A stretch of 64,000 nt of DNA, taken from positions 366,527 to 430,526 of the forward strand of contig NZ_VAWF01000004.1 in the NCBI RefSeq assembly GCF_005869845.1. The letters run 5' to 3'. The notes under the pieces were generated by a model that saw only the letters and a program-made list of their open reading frames with translations, did no database searches and was not told the DNA's origin. A program made the translations under genes and the position numbers. The stretch comes from Fodinibius saliphilus (lineage in GTDB: Bacteria > Bacteroidota > Rhodothermia > Balneolales > Balneolaceae). Shown in pieces: positions 53,970 through 62,918 of this stretch (the first letter of the stretch is position 1; each line of letters starts with the position of its first letter).

Positions 53970-54352
53970 AATAAATAGGAGACTTTAAGAACTTTAAGTT
54001 ACTTCATTTTGGGAATCTCGCACCCAACAGGATACGGATATATAATGATTGGTAAATAATGAAGAAAGGACTAAAAAGCCAGTGACCATCAGTAAAAGTG
54101 CGTTAACTTTTAAAAGGATATAGATTTCATTTTTTACAAAATGATATATCTACGAGATAGCCAAATCCCCTGGTAAACAATAAAAGTAATGCTTAAGAAC
54201 CGTTGGCAACAAAAAACTTCAGGGAACAACGTCGAATCCATTCTTGAACCTGGAAGTTTTTAGATAAATGATAAAGCCCTTAACTTTGTTTTATGTGTAA
54301 GGCAGAAATTGATAATATCACTTTCATACAATACACCTATAGTTTTCTTTAT
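53970..54352. other. divergent intergenic region upstream of the binding-protein/kinase pair
   Basis: AT-rich spacer between serA and the lipoprotein gene. It contains a perfect 7-bp palindrome with a 4-base loop at 54127-54144 (TCATTTT / AAAATGA), a possible operator, and a candidate -7 element listed separately. No gene is seen. Confidence 0.5.
54281..54288 (+). promoter_or_regulatory. candidate Bacteroidota -7 element (TAACTTTG)
   Basis: Matches TAnnTTTG. It lies 65 bases before the ATG at 54353, but no TTG is placed at the usual -33 distance. It would start transcription close to the upstream ATG at 54293, favouring the later start codon. Confidence 0.4.
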
Positions 54353-55345
54353 ATGAAGAAACTTTTAATCACTGCATTGCTATCCCTGTTTGTTTTTGGA
54401 TGTGAAAAGGAACCAACCCGGGTAGATGTAGGTATAACCACCTTTTGGGGCGAGGCTGCATTTTATGTGGCCGATTCTGAAGGCTTTTTTCAACAAGAGG
54501 GCTTAAAAGTCATCACTCATGAACATTCGGCAGGTAAAAAATCACTAAAAAAATTATACGAAGAAAAAATTGACATAGCACACGTTGCTGAATTCCCCGT
54601 GGCAGAAGCTCTTTCGGGGACACAAAAATATGTTGAGGATAGTGATATCAACCTCAAGATATTTAGCGAAATGATCTATACCAGCAACAGTCAAAAAGTT
54701 ATTGCCCGATACGATCATGGTATTAAGACAGCACAGGATTTAAAAAATAAAAAGGTTGGCATCTACCAAGGAACCACTTCGGAATACTTTTTGGATACTT
54801 TTTTATTAGAGCACGGTATAAATGAACAAACTATTGAAGTAGTAAATGTTGAAATACCCAACCATCAAAAAGCTTTAAAAAACGGCAAAATAGATGCTGT
54901 GGTGAGCTGGGAACCTTATGCTTCCGAAATTCTATCAACTCTAGGAGATGAAGTCCACCAACTTAACTCCGTTCTTGGGCATTCAACGTTATGGATGGCA
55001 ACATCATCCGCCAGATACATCCAAAAACATCCCGATATCATTGTAAAGTATCTTCAAGCACTGAAAAAAGCAGAAGATTATATTCAAACGCATCCAAAAC
55101 AGGGCCAAAAGCTGATAGCCCAAAAAACGAACACTTCACGTGAAACTATTCGTAAGTTGTGGGACTCAATTGAATATGAGCTTTCCATAAGTCAAAGAAT
55201 GCTATCACTCCTTCAAGATCAGCGGCGATGGTTACGAGCAGAAAAGTTCATTGATGATACCACAGAACTAACTGATATTAATAAAGCCCTCTACTTTCAA
55301 GCACTTAAAAAGGTTAATCCCAAGGGCTTAACAGTTATAAGATGA
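54353..55345 (+). CDS. NMT1/SsuA-like substrate-binding lipoprotein
   Basis: A 330-residue periplasmic binding protein. The ATG at 54353 gives the lipoprotein signal MKKLLITALLSLFVFGC; an ATG at 54293 would bury it. The two-lobed fold of the NMT1/THI5/SsuA group is recognisable: VDVGITTFWGEAAFYVADSEGFF, DIAHVAEFPVAEAL, DLKNKKVGIYQGTTSEYFLD, then KIDAVVSWEPYASEIL. These bind small ligands such as sulfonates, nitrate, taurine or pyrimidines. No ABC permease or ATPase is near. Its stop overlaps the start of a sensor kinase (ATGA at 55342), so it probably delivers a ligand signal to that kinase. Confidence 0.9.
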   Translation: MKKLLITALLSLFVFGCEKEPTRVDVGITTFWGEAAFYVADSEGFFQQEGLKVITHEHSAGKKSLKKLYEEKIDIAHVAEFPVAEALSGTQKYVEDSDINLKIFSEMIYTSNSQKVIARYDHGIKTAQDLKNKKVGIYQGTTSEYFLDTFLLEHGINEQTIEVVNVEIPNHQKALKNGKIDAVVSWEPYASEILSTLGDEVHQLNSVLGHSTLWMATSSARYIQKHPDIIVKYLQALKKAEDYIQTHPKQGQKLIAQKTNTSRETIRKLWDSIEYELSISQRMLSLLQDQRRWLRAEKFIDDTTELTDINKALYFQALKKVNPKGLTVIR

Positions 55346-57132
55346 CTATTAGATCTCGTCTAAATACTGTTGTACTTCTTTCTATTACTATGGTTGGGGT
55401 TCTTTTCAGCTTCCTGTTTTATACAAGCTGGCAAATAAGCACTAGTCTTGACCAAATAAACAAAGTAAAAGAGTTCTCAAAAACGGCTTCGGAGCTTAAT
55501 ATTATTTCTGAGCAATATCTAACCTATCGAGAACGACAATATTATACAAAGTGGCATAAGCTCTATGGCGAATTGCAAGAGGCAAAAGGCAAAATAACAG
55601 AATTCCCCACCCGTGCAATGGTCTCAAACGCACTCCCTTCTATAAAACAAACATTTACCTTAATTAAAACCATAAATGATAAACCAGAACTATACAGTAA
55701 CCCGCAAAGAAAAGAACAACTTTTAAGGCATACGACGGCGCGCATGCGCTCAGATATTCAGCTGCTTCTATCTACATCTCACAGGCTTCAAGAAAGTCAC
55801 CTCCAACAAGTTGAAAAACTGGAAATCTATCAGCGCCTATTAGCATTATTTATACTTATTCCGGGTGTCAGTTTTATCATTTACATGATATTCAGAGCTC
55901 GCAATCAGATTTTGAGCTCCCTTGAAAAACTGCTCAAAGGTACACAAACAGTTGCAGAAGGGGACTTAAATAAGGAGATCTCTATTGATGGTTTTGAAGA
56001 ACATAATAAGCTGGCCCATGCCTTTAATAATATGACAAGTGAATTGAAGGAACACATAGAGGAAGAACAAAAATTACGCAAAAAAGCGCAACACAATCTC
56101 AAACGATGGGAAAGCTTAGTTGAACAAGATCCAAGCCTCATTGTAATCCATGTAAATGGAGAAATTAAATTTATTAATGCCGGTGGATTAAAAATTATAG
56201 GGGCCCAATCTTCTGATTACATCATCGGAACACAAATCACTGATTATATTTCTAAAGCCCAACAGAAAGAGGCTTTACTACAAATAGAACAAGTAGAAAA
56301 AGATAAAGAAGAAATAGATCCAACGGTATATAAAGTAACCCGATTAGATGGTGAAGACCGCCATCTTCAAATCCAGGCCGTGCCCATCACTTATAACGGT
56401 CATGAAGCTACTCAAATAGTGGGCATTGATATCACTAAACACATAAATTATGAGGAAGAACTGCAGGAAACATTGGAAGAAAAAGCTGAGCTTCTGGATG
56501 AAAAATCTGTGCTTCTGCAGGAAATCCACCATCGCGTAAAAAATAACCTAGCCATTATTTCTGGTATGGTGCAGCTACAATCAATGGAAAGCACCCACGA
56601 AGCGGTTTCCAGAGAACTTCAGGACAGTCAGCTTAGAATTCAATCAATGGCACTCATCCACGAATTGTTATATGATACTAAGAGCTTTTCGGAGTTACAG
56701 TTTGCTGAACAGATCCGTAAATTGGTTGATTCAATTACAAAAACACTAGAAACCAGTACTTCAATCAACGTTGACTTTCAGCTTACGGATGTCACACTCA
56801 ATGTAAACCAAGCAATTCCCTGTGCTCTCATCGTTAATGAACTGGTAACAAACGCTATCAAGCATGCTTTTCCGAACCAAAAAGAAGGGAACATCACTAT
56901 TACACTCAATAGGAATGGACCTACACTCCAACTTTCAGTTTCTGATAATGGATCTGAAATGCCAGATAATTTTGATCTCCATGAAGCTTCAACATTAGGT
57001 ATGCGTATTATCCAGAACTTGTGCAACCAGCTTGATGCATCATTTGAATATATCCGGGATAATGGTAGTACGTTCACACTCTCTTTTGAAATTAGAGACC
57101 AAAAAGGAATAGGTAATGCACAGTTGAATTAA
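55342..57132 (+). CDS. membrane sensor kinase, HAMP-PAS-HisKA_2, coupled to binding protein
   Basis: A 596-residue kinase. TM1 is at about 9-31, followed by a periplasmic helical domain of about 135 residues. TM2 is at about 166-186, with HAMP at about 187-240 and PAS at about 255-370 (PSLIVIHVNGEIKFIN). A coiled coil (ELLDEKSVLLQ) leads to the HisKA_2 motif EIHHRVKNNLAI, with His pair 396-397. The ATPase has NELVTNAIKHAF and a DNGSEMP G1 box, slightly unlike DxGxG. Translation is coupled to the upstream binding protein, a layout like LuxP-LuxQ or TorT-TorS. The response partner is not adjacent. Confidence 0.92.
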   Translation: MTIRSRLNTVVLLSITMVGVLFSFLFYTSWQISTSLDQINKVKEFSKTASELNIISEQYLTYRERQYYTKWHKLYGELQEAKGKITEFPTRAMVSNALPSIKQTFTLIKTINDKPELYSNPQRKEQLLRHTTARMRSDIQLLLSTSHRLQESHLQQVEKLEIYQRLLALFILIPGVSFIIYMIFRARNQILSSLEKLLKGTQTVAEGDLNKEISIDGFEEHNKLAHAFNNMTSELKEHIEEEQKLRKKAQHNLKRWESLVEQDPSLIVIHVNGEIKFINAGGLKIIGAQSSDYIIGTQITDYISKAQQKEALLQIEQVEKDKEEIDPTVYKVTRLDGEDRHLQIQAVPITYNGHEATQIVGIDITKHINYEEELQETLEEKAELLDEKSVLLQEIHHRVKNNLAIISGMVQLQSMESTHEAVSRELQDSQLRIQSMALIHELLYDTKSFSELQFAEQIRKLVDSITKTLETSTSINVDFQLTDVTLNVNQAIPCALIVNELVTNAIKHAFPNQKEGNITITLNRNGPTLQLSVSDNGSEMPDNFDLHEASTLGMRIIQNLCNQLDASFEYIRDNGSTFTLSFEIRDQKGIGNAQLN

Positions 57133-57304
57133 TATGGATCTGTTAGCATAGGTTTTGGAATAAAATCTCTCTACTTAATAAATTGTTTCCCAAAAATAAC
57201 GGCAGTATCTCAAGAAAAACCGGCATTAAAAATATTGCAAAAACATACAACCAATAGCTCCAGATTCTTATAAACAGAACGGCTCTTAAGATAAGGTATG
57301 CTGT

Positions 57305-59050
57305 TCAACTTATTGGGAATGTAATCTGGAAAGTCGCACCTCCATTCTTTGAGGGCACACTAAATTCTCCTTCCAGCTGTTCAGCCAGTGTTTGGACCAG
57401 TGTCATCCCCAGAGATTGTTGATTCTCAACCTTAAAATCATCGGGCAGCCCCTTTCCATTATCGGTTACGCGGAGTTTCCCTAACCCATTTTCTTTTGTT
57501 AATGTTATCTGTACCTTTCCCTCAACCGCCTCCGAAAATGCATGTTTATAGGAGTTATTGAGCAACTCATTTAGTATCAAACCAATGGGGACAGCCTTAG
57601 TGATCTCCATACTAAAGCTTTGAACTTCTCTAGAAATGGTAATATTTTTTTTATCTGATCCAAAAGAGTTTACAACCATTTCCGCAAAATCTTCAATGTA
57701 TTCCTCCATTTCTATCTCAGATAAAGTTTCTGTCTGATATAGTTTTTCATGGATCATTGCAATGGAATGAATCCGAGACTGAGTATCACGGAGAATAGGT
57801 TTTACTTCATCACCGGACTCATTTTTCTGCAGTTCAAGCAGGCTCGATACAACGGCCAGGTTATTTTTTACGCGATGATGAATCTCCTCTAATAGCGTCT
57901 GTTTTTCTTTTAGAGATTCTTCTACTTCTGCTTCATGTTCTTTGCGATCAGATATATCCCGAACGGTTCCTACGATAGCAGTTGGATCACCGTTAGCATC
58001 TCTCACCAAAGAACGTTGAATATTAACCCAAATATAATTGTCTTCTTTTGTTTTTAGTCGAAACTCATTTTCCGTTTCAAACTGATCACCAACTCCTTTT
58101 TCTCGCAGCTGTTGTATTTCTTGGCTAATCCTTATACGATCTTCGGGATGGATACGATCCAATATAAATTTTGGACCTTTATTCAATAGCAACTCAGGTG
58201 AATAGCCGAGCATATTTTCAACGGCAGGACTCATATATTCATAATACTTAAACTCAGTATCCATTTGATAAATAACATCACGGGAGTTTTGTAGCACAGT
58301 CCGAAACTTAGTTTCGCTTTCAAAAAGTTCCTGGTTTAGATTATCGATATTCCTAAAGAAACTACGAGTAATGACGTACCCTATAATAACGAGAATCAAC
58401 CCCAACCCCACTATAGACCAAAAAAGCACGCTCCGAGCCCAACGAGCACCTGCAACCATTGTTGCCGAAAAAGAACTTTCTAACTTGCTTAGCTCCTGAT
58501 CCAAACGGTAAACCTCCTGTATATACTGATTCTTGGCGTCGTCATTCATACCATTTTCTTCGATAGCCCGGTGTAGTGCCGTCCCCATGCTATCCAGTTG
58601 CGCTATTTTTTGGTCTCCTTGCGCCCAAATCTCAAATGCCTCCTGCAAATACCCTATATGGTCATGAAATCGGGTGAGCCATATCATGAGATCAACGTCA
58701 TCGGGATGAATATCAGTTGATTGCACCACTCTAGAAGTCAAATCATTATCCATCTTGCCTGACAGCAGCGCTTTACGGCTGATGGTAAACACCTCATGAA
58801 CCTTCAACTTTTCTTGAAACTGTTTGTATAGTCGCTCATCTTCTTTAATGCAGTATTGGATAAGCAAAAGGGCAGCTTCTTTTTGGGTTTTGGCCCAATG
58901 CCCTTCTGCTACTACATAGGCCCGAAGGGCAGAATGTGTTTTTGTACCATAATGGGTTGCTACAGCTATAAATAGGGCCAATACTACAAATACAGGAATT
59001 AAGCCAATATTTCCCTTCTTGTTACGAAGTTGCTTCCCTTCTTTAAACAT
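57305..59050 (-). CDS. membrane sensor kinase, PAS and HisKA_2
   Basis: A 581-residue kinase. TM1 is at about 15-33 and a helical extracytoplasmic domain of about 175 residues follows (QKEAALLLIQYCIKEDERLY). TM2 is at about 210-230 (SVLFWSIVGLGLILVIIGYVI). The PAS/PAC domain lies at about 250-375 (SRDVIYQMDTEF, RIHPEDRIRISQ, GTVRDISDRKEHE). HisKA_2 is EIHHRVKNNLAVVS with His pair 391-392, and the ATPase has NELLNNSYKHAF and DNGKGLPDDF. All boxes are intact. It is the third kinase of this type within 12 kb and converges with the second. Confidence 0.92.
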   Translation of the reverse strand: MFKEGKQLRNKKGNIGLIPVFVVLALFIAVATHYGTKTHSALRAYVVAEGHWAKTQKEAALLLIQYCIKEDERLYKQFQEKLKVHEVFTISRKALLSGKMDNDLTSRVVQSTDIHPDDVDLMIWLTRFHDHIGYLQEAFEIWAQGDQKIAQLDSMGTALHRAIEENGMNDDAKNQYIQEVYRLDQELSKLESSFSATMVAGARWARSVLFWSIVGLGLILVIIGYVITRSFFRNIDNLNQELFESETKFRTVLQNSRDVIYQMDTEFKYYEYMSPAVENMLGYSPELLLNKGPKFILDRIHPEDRIRISQEIQQLREKGVGDQFETENEFRLKTKEDNYIWVNIQRSLVRDANGDPTAIVGTVRDISDRKEHEAEVEESLKEKQTLLEEIHHRVKNNLAVVSSLLELQKNESGDEVKPILRDTQSRIHSIAMIHEKLYQTETLSEIEMEEYIEDFAEMVVNSFGSDKKNITISREVQSFSMEITKAVPIGLILNELLNNSYKHAFSEAVEGKVQITLTKENGLGKLRVTDNGKGLPDDFKVENQQSLGMTLVQTLAEQLEGEFSVPSKNGGATFQITFPIS

Positions 59051-59370
59051 ATATTTTTATTTTTTACCACTCCCCAGAGCTGATGATGTCATTTTCGCTT
59101 TCACAAAAATAAAAGGCTACCTAAAGACTTTTAATCTATTATATCCACATAATTGTGTATTTACAAATAAAGACTTCAAAGTCTCTTTATAGAATTAACT
59201 TAGCTTTACAAGAAATGTAGATAGGAAATGAGTATCTCTTATAAGCTATACCCCTTATGAAGGGTATATCTTTACAAAATTAAGCCAATTTAAGGATTAG
59301 TCCTATTTTTGATAATCTGATTCTTTAATACTCCTTTGATTACCTCATACCAGATTGGCCAAAAATAAAA
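59051..59370. other. intergenic region upstream of a kinase gene
   Basis: AT-rich DNA between the kinase start and the tRNA-Phe terminator. It holds a perfect 7-bp inverted repeat at 59247-59268 (TATACCC / GGGTATA, 8-base loop), possibly an operator. No gene is seen. Confidence 0.5.
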
Positions 59371-59402
59371 AAGCCCCACGACTCACAGAGTCGCAGGGCT
59401 TT
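59371..59402 (-). terminator. rho-independent terminator after tRNA-Phe
   Basis: A two-part stem (AAGCCC/GGGCTT outside, CGACT/AGTCG inside, symmetric 2-base bulge) followed on the minus strand by a T-rich run (59361-59370 reversed), just beyond the tRNA 3' end. Confidence 0.88.
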
Positions 59403-59405
59403 GCG

Positions 59406-59478
59406 TGGGACCGGCCGGAATCGAACCGGCGACACCGCGATTTTCAGTCGCGTGCTCTACCGACTGAGCTACAGTCCC
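59406..59478 (-). tRNA. tRNA-Phe (anticodon GAA)
   Basis: Read on the minus strand: acceptor GGGACTG / CGGTCCC, discriminator A at 59406, D-arm GCTCAGTCGGTAGAGC, anticodon stem GCGA/TCGC around CTGAAAA (anticodon GAA), and T-arm GCCGG TTCGATT CCGGC. CCA is not encoded. The structure is complete. Confidence 0.97.
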
Positions 59479-59554
59479 GAGTGCAATAAGAGTTGCCAAA
59501 TATAAAATCTTTTCCACTTTATACAAAGAGGAAATCCCGACTTTTTATGATTTT

Positions 59555-61267
59555 CTATTCCCGGATCTTCACATCGCGCAGTCGTACCTGCAGAGTTCGG
59601 CGTCCGTTCCAGTGGTTCTCTTCCAGAGAGTAGGCGATATCCAGCTTTTGGTCATTGCTATTACGTACCTTAGGAAGACAATCGTGCATATTGAAACCAA
59701 TCACATCAAAAGCACCCGATCCGTTTTGAGAGACTTTCATCTTCAAGTGCCCCTTACCTACAACCGTAGGAACACCCTCAACATCCACATCACGGCTCAC
59801 AAAGATCGGCCGAAGGTTACCCGGACCAAAAGGCTCAAACTGACTTAACAGTTTCCAAAATCCCATATCTACCTTACTGAGATCCAGATCACAATCGATT
59901 CTTAGCTCCGGCACAAAATCCTGTTCCGATAAGTTATTAGCTGCAATTTCATCGATACGTTTCCGAAACTCCTGCAGGTTTTCTTTCCGTATTGTCAGCC
60001 CCGCGGCATATTCATGTCCGCCAAACTGTTCGAGCAGATCTTCACATTTTTTAAACGCATCGTAAATATTGAAACCATCGATACTGCGGGCTGAACCTTT
60101 AATTTTACCGTCTACTGTACTTAACATCACGGCCGGTCGTCCGTAGGTATCTACCAAGCGTGAGGCAACAATGCCGATAACACCTAAGTGCCAATCAGGC
60201 TGGTGTAGTACCATCGACGAAACCTTGTCCAAGTTATAGTCTTGGTCTACTATCGCTTTGGCTTCTTCCATTGTTTGACTGTCTTTATCACGGCGAGCCA
60301 CATTAATACTTTCCAGCTCGTTGGCCCGCGAACGCGCCTCAGTCCGTGTTTCAGAAATAAGAAGAAGTACGGCCTTAGTAGCATCACCCATGCGCCCGGC
60401 CGCATTAATTCGTGGACCAATGGAGAAAACGATATTCGATGTACTTATAGATCCAATATCTAAATTAATAAGATCGAGCAATGCTTTTACTCCCACCCGG
60501 GGATCGCTGTTGATCTGCTTGAGCCCCTCGGCCATCAATATGCGATTTTCATCCTTTATTGGCACAATATCCGAAGCAATGGAGATGGCTACAAGATCCA
60601 GCAGCTCAAAGGCCATATCTTCGCTAAGGCCCAGCTTTTTAATTGTCCCCTGTATCAGTTTAAAACCAACACCCGCCCCCGAAAGTCCGTCAAAGGGATA
60701 GTTACAATCTTTGCGTTTGGGATCAAGTACGGCCGCTGCATCGGGGATGGTATCACCTACATTGTGGTGATCACAAATAATGATATCAATACCGTGTTCT
60801 TTGGCCTGTTCTGTTTCTTTAACCGCGGTAATACCACAGTCTACCGAAACAATAAGATCGGCATCGATCTCAATGGCATAATCGATTCCTTCCTGGTTAA
60901 TTCCATAACCCTCTTTAAAACGATGCGGGATATAGAAATCCACATCCACTCCAAATCGCTTCAAAAAGATGAAAAGAATAGATGTTGAGGTGGTACCGTC
61001 AACATCATAATCTCCATATACCAAAATCTTTTGACCTTCACGGATGGCCTTAGCCAATCGTTCAGTGGCCTTATCCATATCCTTCATCAAAAAGGGATCA
61101 TGAATAGCACCTAGTTTGGGACGAAAAAATGATTTTGCTTTGTCATAAGAGTCTATACCACGTAACGCCAACAGGTGGGCTATTTTTTCGGAAACGCCCA
61201 ACTGTTCTTGTAAAGTTGATACAGTCCCTTCCTGTTCTGGCTCTGCATATACCCAGCGAAAAGACAT
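59555..61267 (-). CDS. recJ: single-stranded-DNA-specific exonuclease RecJ
   Basis: 5'-3' ssDNA exonuclease for recombination and repair. The 570-residue length is typical. The DHH domain has VYGDYDVDGTTSTSILF, VSVDCGITAVKE, IICDHHNVGD and AAVLDPKRKDCNYP. The DHHA1 domain has FGGHEYAAGLTIRKENL, and the C-terminal OB-fold follows (FEPFGPGNLRPIF). SIGPRINAAGRMGDA links the two. Metal-binding Asp and His residues are all present. It is transcribed away from the leucine-dehydrogenase gene and toward tRNA-Phe. Confidence 0.97.
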   Translation of the reverse strand: MSFRWVYAEPEQEGTVSTLQEQLGVSEKIAHLLALRGIDSYDKAKSFFRPKLGAIHDPFLMKDMDKATERLAKAIREGQKILVYGDYDVDGTTSTSILFIFLKRFGVDVDFYIPHRFKEGYGINQEGIDYAIEIDADLIVSVDCGITAVKETEQAKEHGIDIIICDHHNVGDTIPDAAAVLDPKRKDCNYPFDGLSGAGVGFKLIQGTIKKLGLSEDMAFELLDLVAISIASDIVPIKDENRILMAEGLKQINSDPRVGVKALLDLINLDIGSISTSNIVFSIGPRINAAGRMGDATKAVLLLISETRTEARSRANELESINVARRDKDSQTMEEAKAIVDQDYNLDKVSSMVLHQPDWHLGVIGIVASRLVDTYGRPAVMLSTVDGKIKGSARSIDGFNIYDAFKKCEDLLEQFGGHEYAAGLTIRKENLQEFRKRIDEIAANNLSEQDFVPELRIDCDLDLSKVDMGFWKLLSQFEPFGPGNLRPIFVSRDVDVEGVPTVVGKGHLKMKVSQNGSGAFDVIGFNMHDCLPKVRNSNDQKLDIAYSLEENHWNGRRTLQVRLRDVKIRE

Positions 61268-61653
61268 AATTATCTGTTTTTTTCTTTTTTGTCATAAATA
61301 GACTATCGGCGGTCAAACCGAACAGCTATACAACTGCCCATCGCAGCGTTATTAATAAAGCTCCAGTATTAAAATACAATTTCGCGAACAAAATTCATCA
61401 TTACGTCTTATTTTTATTCCGAACTTTTTTAATTCACAACACTTTTTAATAAGCACAAACAACTACCAATTCTGCCGCACTTTTTGTACCTTTGCATACC
61501 TTGTGTAATGAAAGTTTTTTCATGCTGGTGCAATATTTTTGCCTTGCTTGCAATGATTTTTACCAGCTAACGTATTAAGGGTCAGCTGCCGACTACAGCT
61601 ACAATACTGCCTTTGCGTTCGAATAAAAGTGTTAATGATTAACCCCATTTACT
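61268..61653. other. divergent intergenic region recJ / Leu-dehydrogenase-like gene
   Basis: 386 AT-rich bases. It contains a good -7 promoter element for the plus-strand gene, listed separately, leaving a leader of about 150 bases. No gene or known riboswitch is recognised in that leader. Confidence 0.5.
61487..61494 (+). promoter_or_regulatory. Bacteroidota-type -7 promoter element (TACCTTTG)
   Basis: An exact TAnnTTTG match followed by CA, the classic Bacteroidota primary-sigma signature. It lies about 160 bases upstream of the dehydrogenase ATG. The -33 TTG is not well placed. Confidence 0.55.
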
Positions 61654-62823
61654 ATGGAATCAACTACAATAGCCAAAGATACAGATGCCGATATTAGTGA
61701 AAATTTCCCGCTATTTGGCAAGCTGCAAAATTATGAACATGAACAAATTGTCATTTGCTCTGAACCCAGCTTAGGGCTCAAAGCCATTATCGCTGTTCAT
61801 GATACTACCCTTGGCCCTGCTCTCGGCGGCGTTCGCATGTGGCCCTATAACAATGAACAGGAAGCGATCCGCGATGTACTTCGACTTTCTCGCGGTATGA
61901 CCTATAAAGCAGCTATCTCGGGACTTAATCTCGGCGGGGGAAAAGCCGTTATTATCGGGGATCCCCGAAAAGAAAAAAATGAAAGCCTTTTTCGTGCTTT
62001 CGGTCGCTATGTTGACAGTCTCGGGGGACGCTATATCACGGCGGAAGACGTTGGTATCAACGTACAGAATATGGAGTGGGTACGTATGGAAACTAAATAT
62101 GTGTCGGGGCTTCCTAAATCAATTGGGGGAAGCGGCGACCCCTCTCCTGTTACAGCCTATGGGGTATATCAGGGAATGAAGGCGAGTGCACAAAAGGCAT
62201 ATGGCTCTGACTCACTCGAAGGTAAAAGAATTGCTATTCAAGGTGCAGGCCATGTAAGCTCTCATCTAGCAAATTTCCTCAGCAAAGAGGGTGCAGAACT
62301 TTTCATCTGCGATATCTACGAAGATAAAGTTAATGCTGTGGCCGAAGAAACCGGTGCTGAAGTAGTAGATCCGGATGCTATCTATGGACTGGATGTGGAT
62401 ATCTTCAGTCCCTGTGCACTGGGCGGTGTAGTTAATGATGATACTATGGATCAATTTAAGTGTGATATCATTGCCGGCGCTGCGAATAATGTGCTTGATG
62501 ATGAAGATAAACACGGCAAGATGCTGCTCGAAAATGATATTCTCTATGCTCCCGACTATGTTATCAATGCGGGTGGACTTATTAATGTAGCTAGCGAACT
62601 TGAAGGCTATAACGAAGAACGAGCCCACAAACAGGCATCTAAAATTTATGATACTATTTTGGACATCCTGAACTATTCCGAGGATAACGAAACGCCTACT
62701 TTTGTAGCTTCCAACATCCTTGCTGAAAAACGCATTAATAATGTGGGACAGATCCACAACATCTACACTTCTGACAGTAAGTTTTCGGGCCATATAGGAG
62801 AACTCTACAAGAACAATGTGTAG
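61654..62823 (+). CDS. Glu/Leu/Phe/Val dehydrogenase, leucine dehydrogenase-like
   Basis: NAD-dependent oxidative deamination of branched-chain amino acids. The 389-residue protein has LGPALGGVRMWPY, the lysine-containing GMTYKAAISGLNLGGGKAVI (the two catalytic/substrate lysines) and ITAEDVGINVQNM. It also has the dinucleotide motif IAIQGAGHVSSHLANFL, SPCALGGVVND, IAGAANNVL and APDYVINAGGLINV. The sequence follows leucine/valine dehydrogenases rather than glutamate dehydrogenases in length and motifs. The normal GxGxVG is GAGHVS here. It is preceded by a long leader and followed by a strong terminator. Confidence 0.93.
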   Translation: MESTTIAKDTDADISENFPLFGKLQNYEHEQIVICSEPSLGLKAIIAVHDTTLGPALGGVRMWPYNNEQEAIRDVLRLSRGMTYKAAISGLNLGGGKAVIIGDPRKEKNESLFRAFGRYVDSLGGRYITAEDVGINVQNMEWVRMETKYVSGLPKSIGGSGDPSPVTAYGVYQGMKASAQKAYGSDSLEGKRIAIQGAGHVSSHLANFLSKEGAELFICDIYEDKVNAVAEETGAEVVDPDAIYGLDVDIFSPCALGGVVNDDTMDQFKCDIIAGAANNVLDDEDKHGKMLLENDILYAPDYVINAGGLINVASELEGYNEERAHKQASKIYDTILDILNYSEDNETPTFVASNILAEKRINNVGQIHNIYTSDSKFSGHIGELYKNNV

Positions 62824-62846
62824 TAAATTCTATTAGTCATATATCT

Positions 62847-62876
62847 AAAGGCGGTCCAAATTTTTGGACCGCCTTT
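62847..62876 (+). terminator. rho-independent terminator after the leucine-dehydrogenase-like gene
   Basis: A very strong stem (AAAGGCGGTCC with GGACCGCCTTT, extended by A/T pairs) followed by a T-run to 62879, 23 bases after the stop. Confidence 0.93.
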
Positions 62877-62918
62877 TTTGTTGCACATACCTATTTAAAG
62901 CGAGATATTTATTCACCT

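Noticed and set aside
62266..62793. 175-codon minus-strand frame inside the leucine-dehydrogenase-like gene
   Set aside because: Antisense shadow; the plus-strand frame has complete dehydrogenase motifs.
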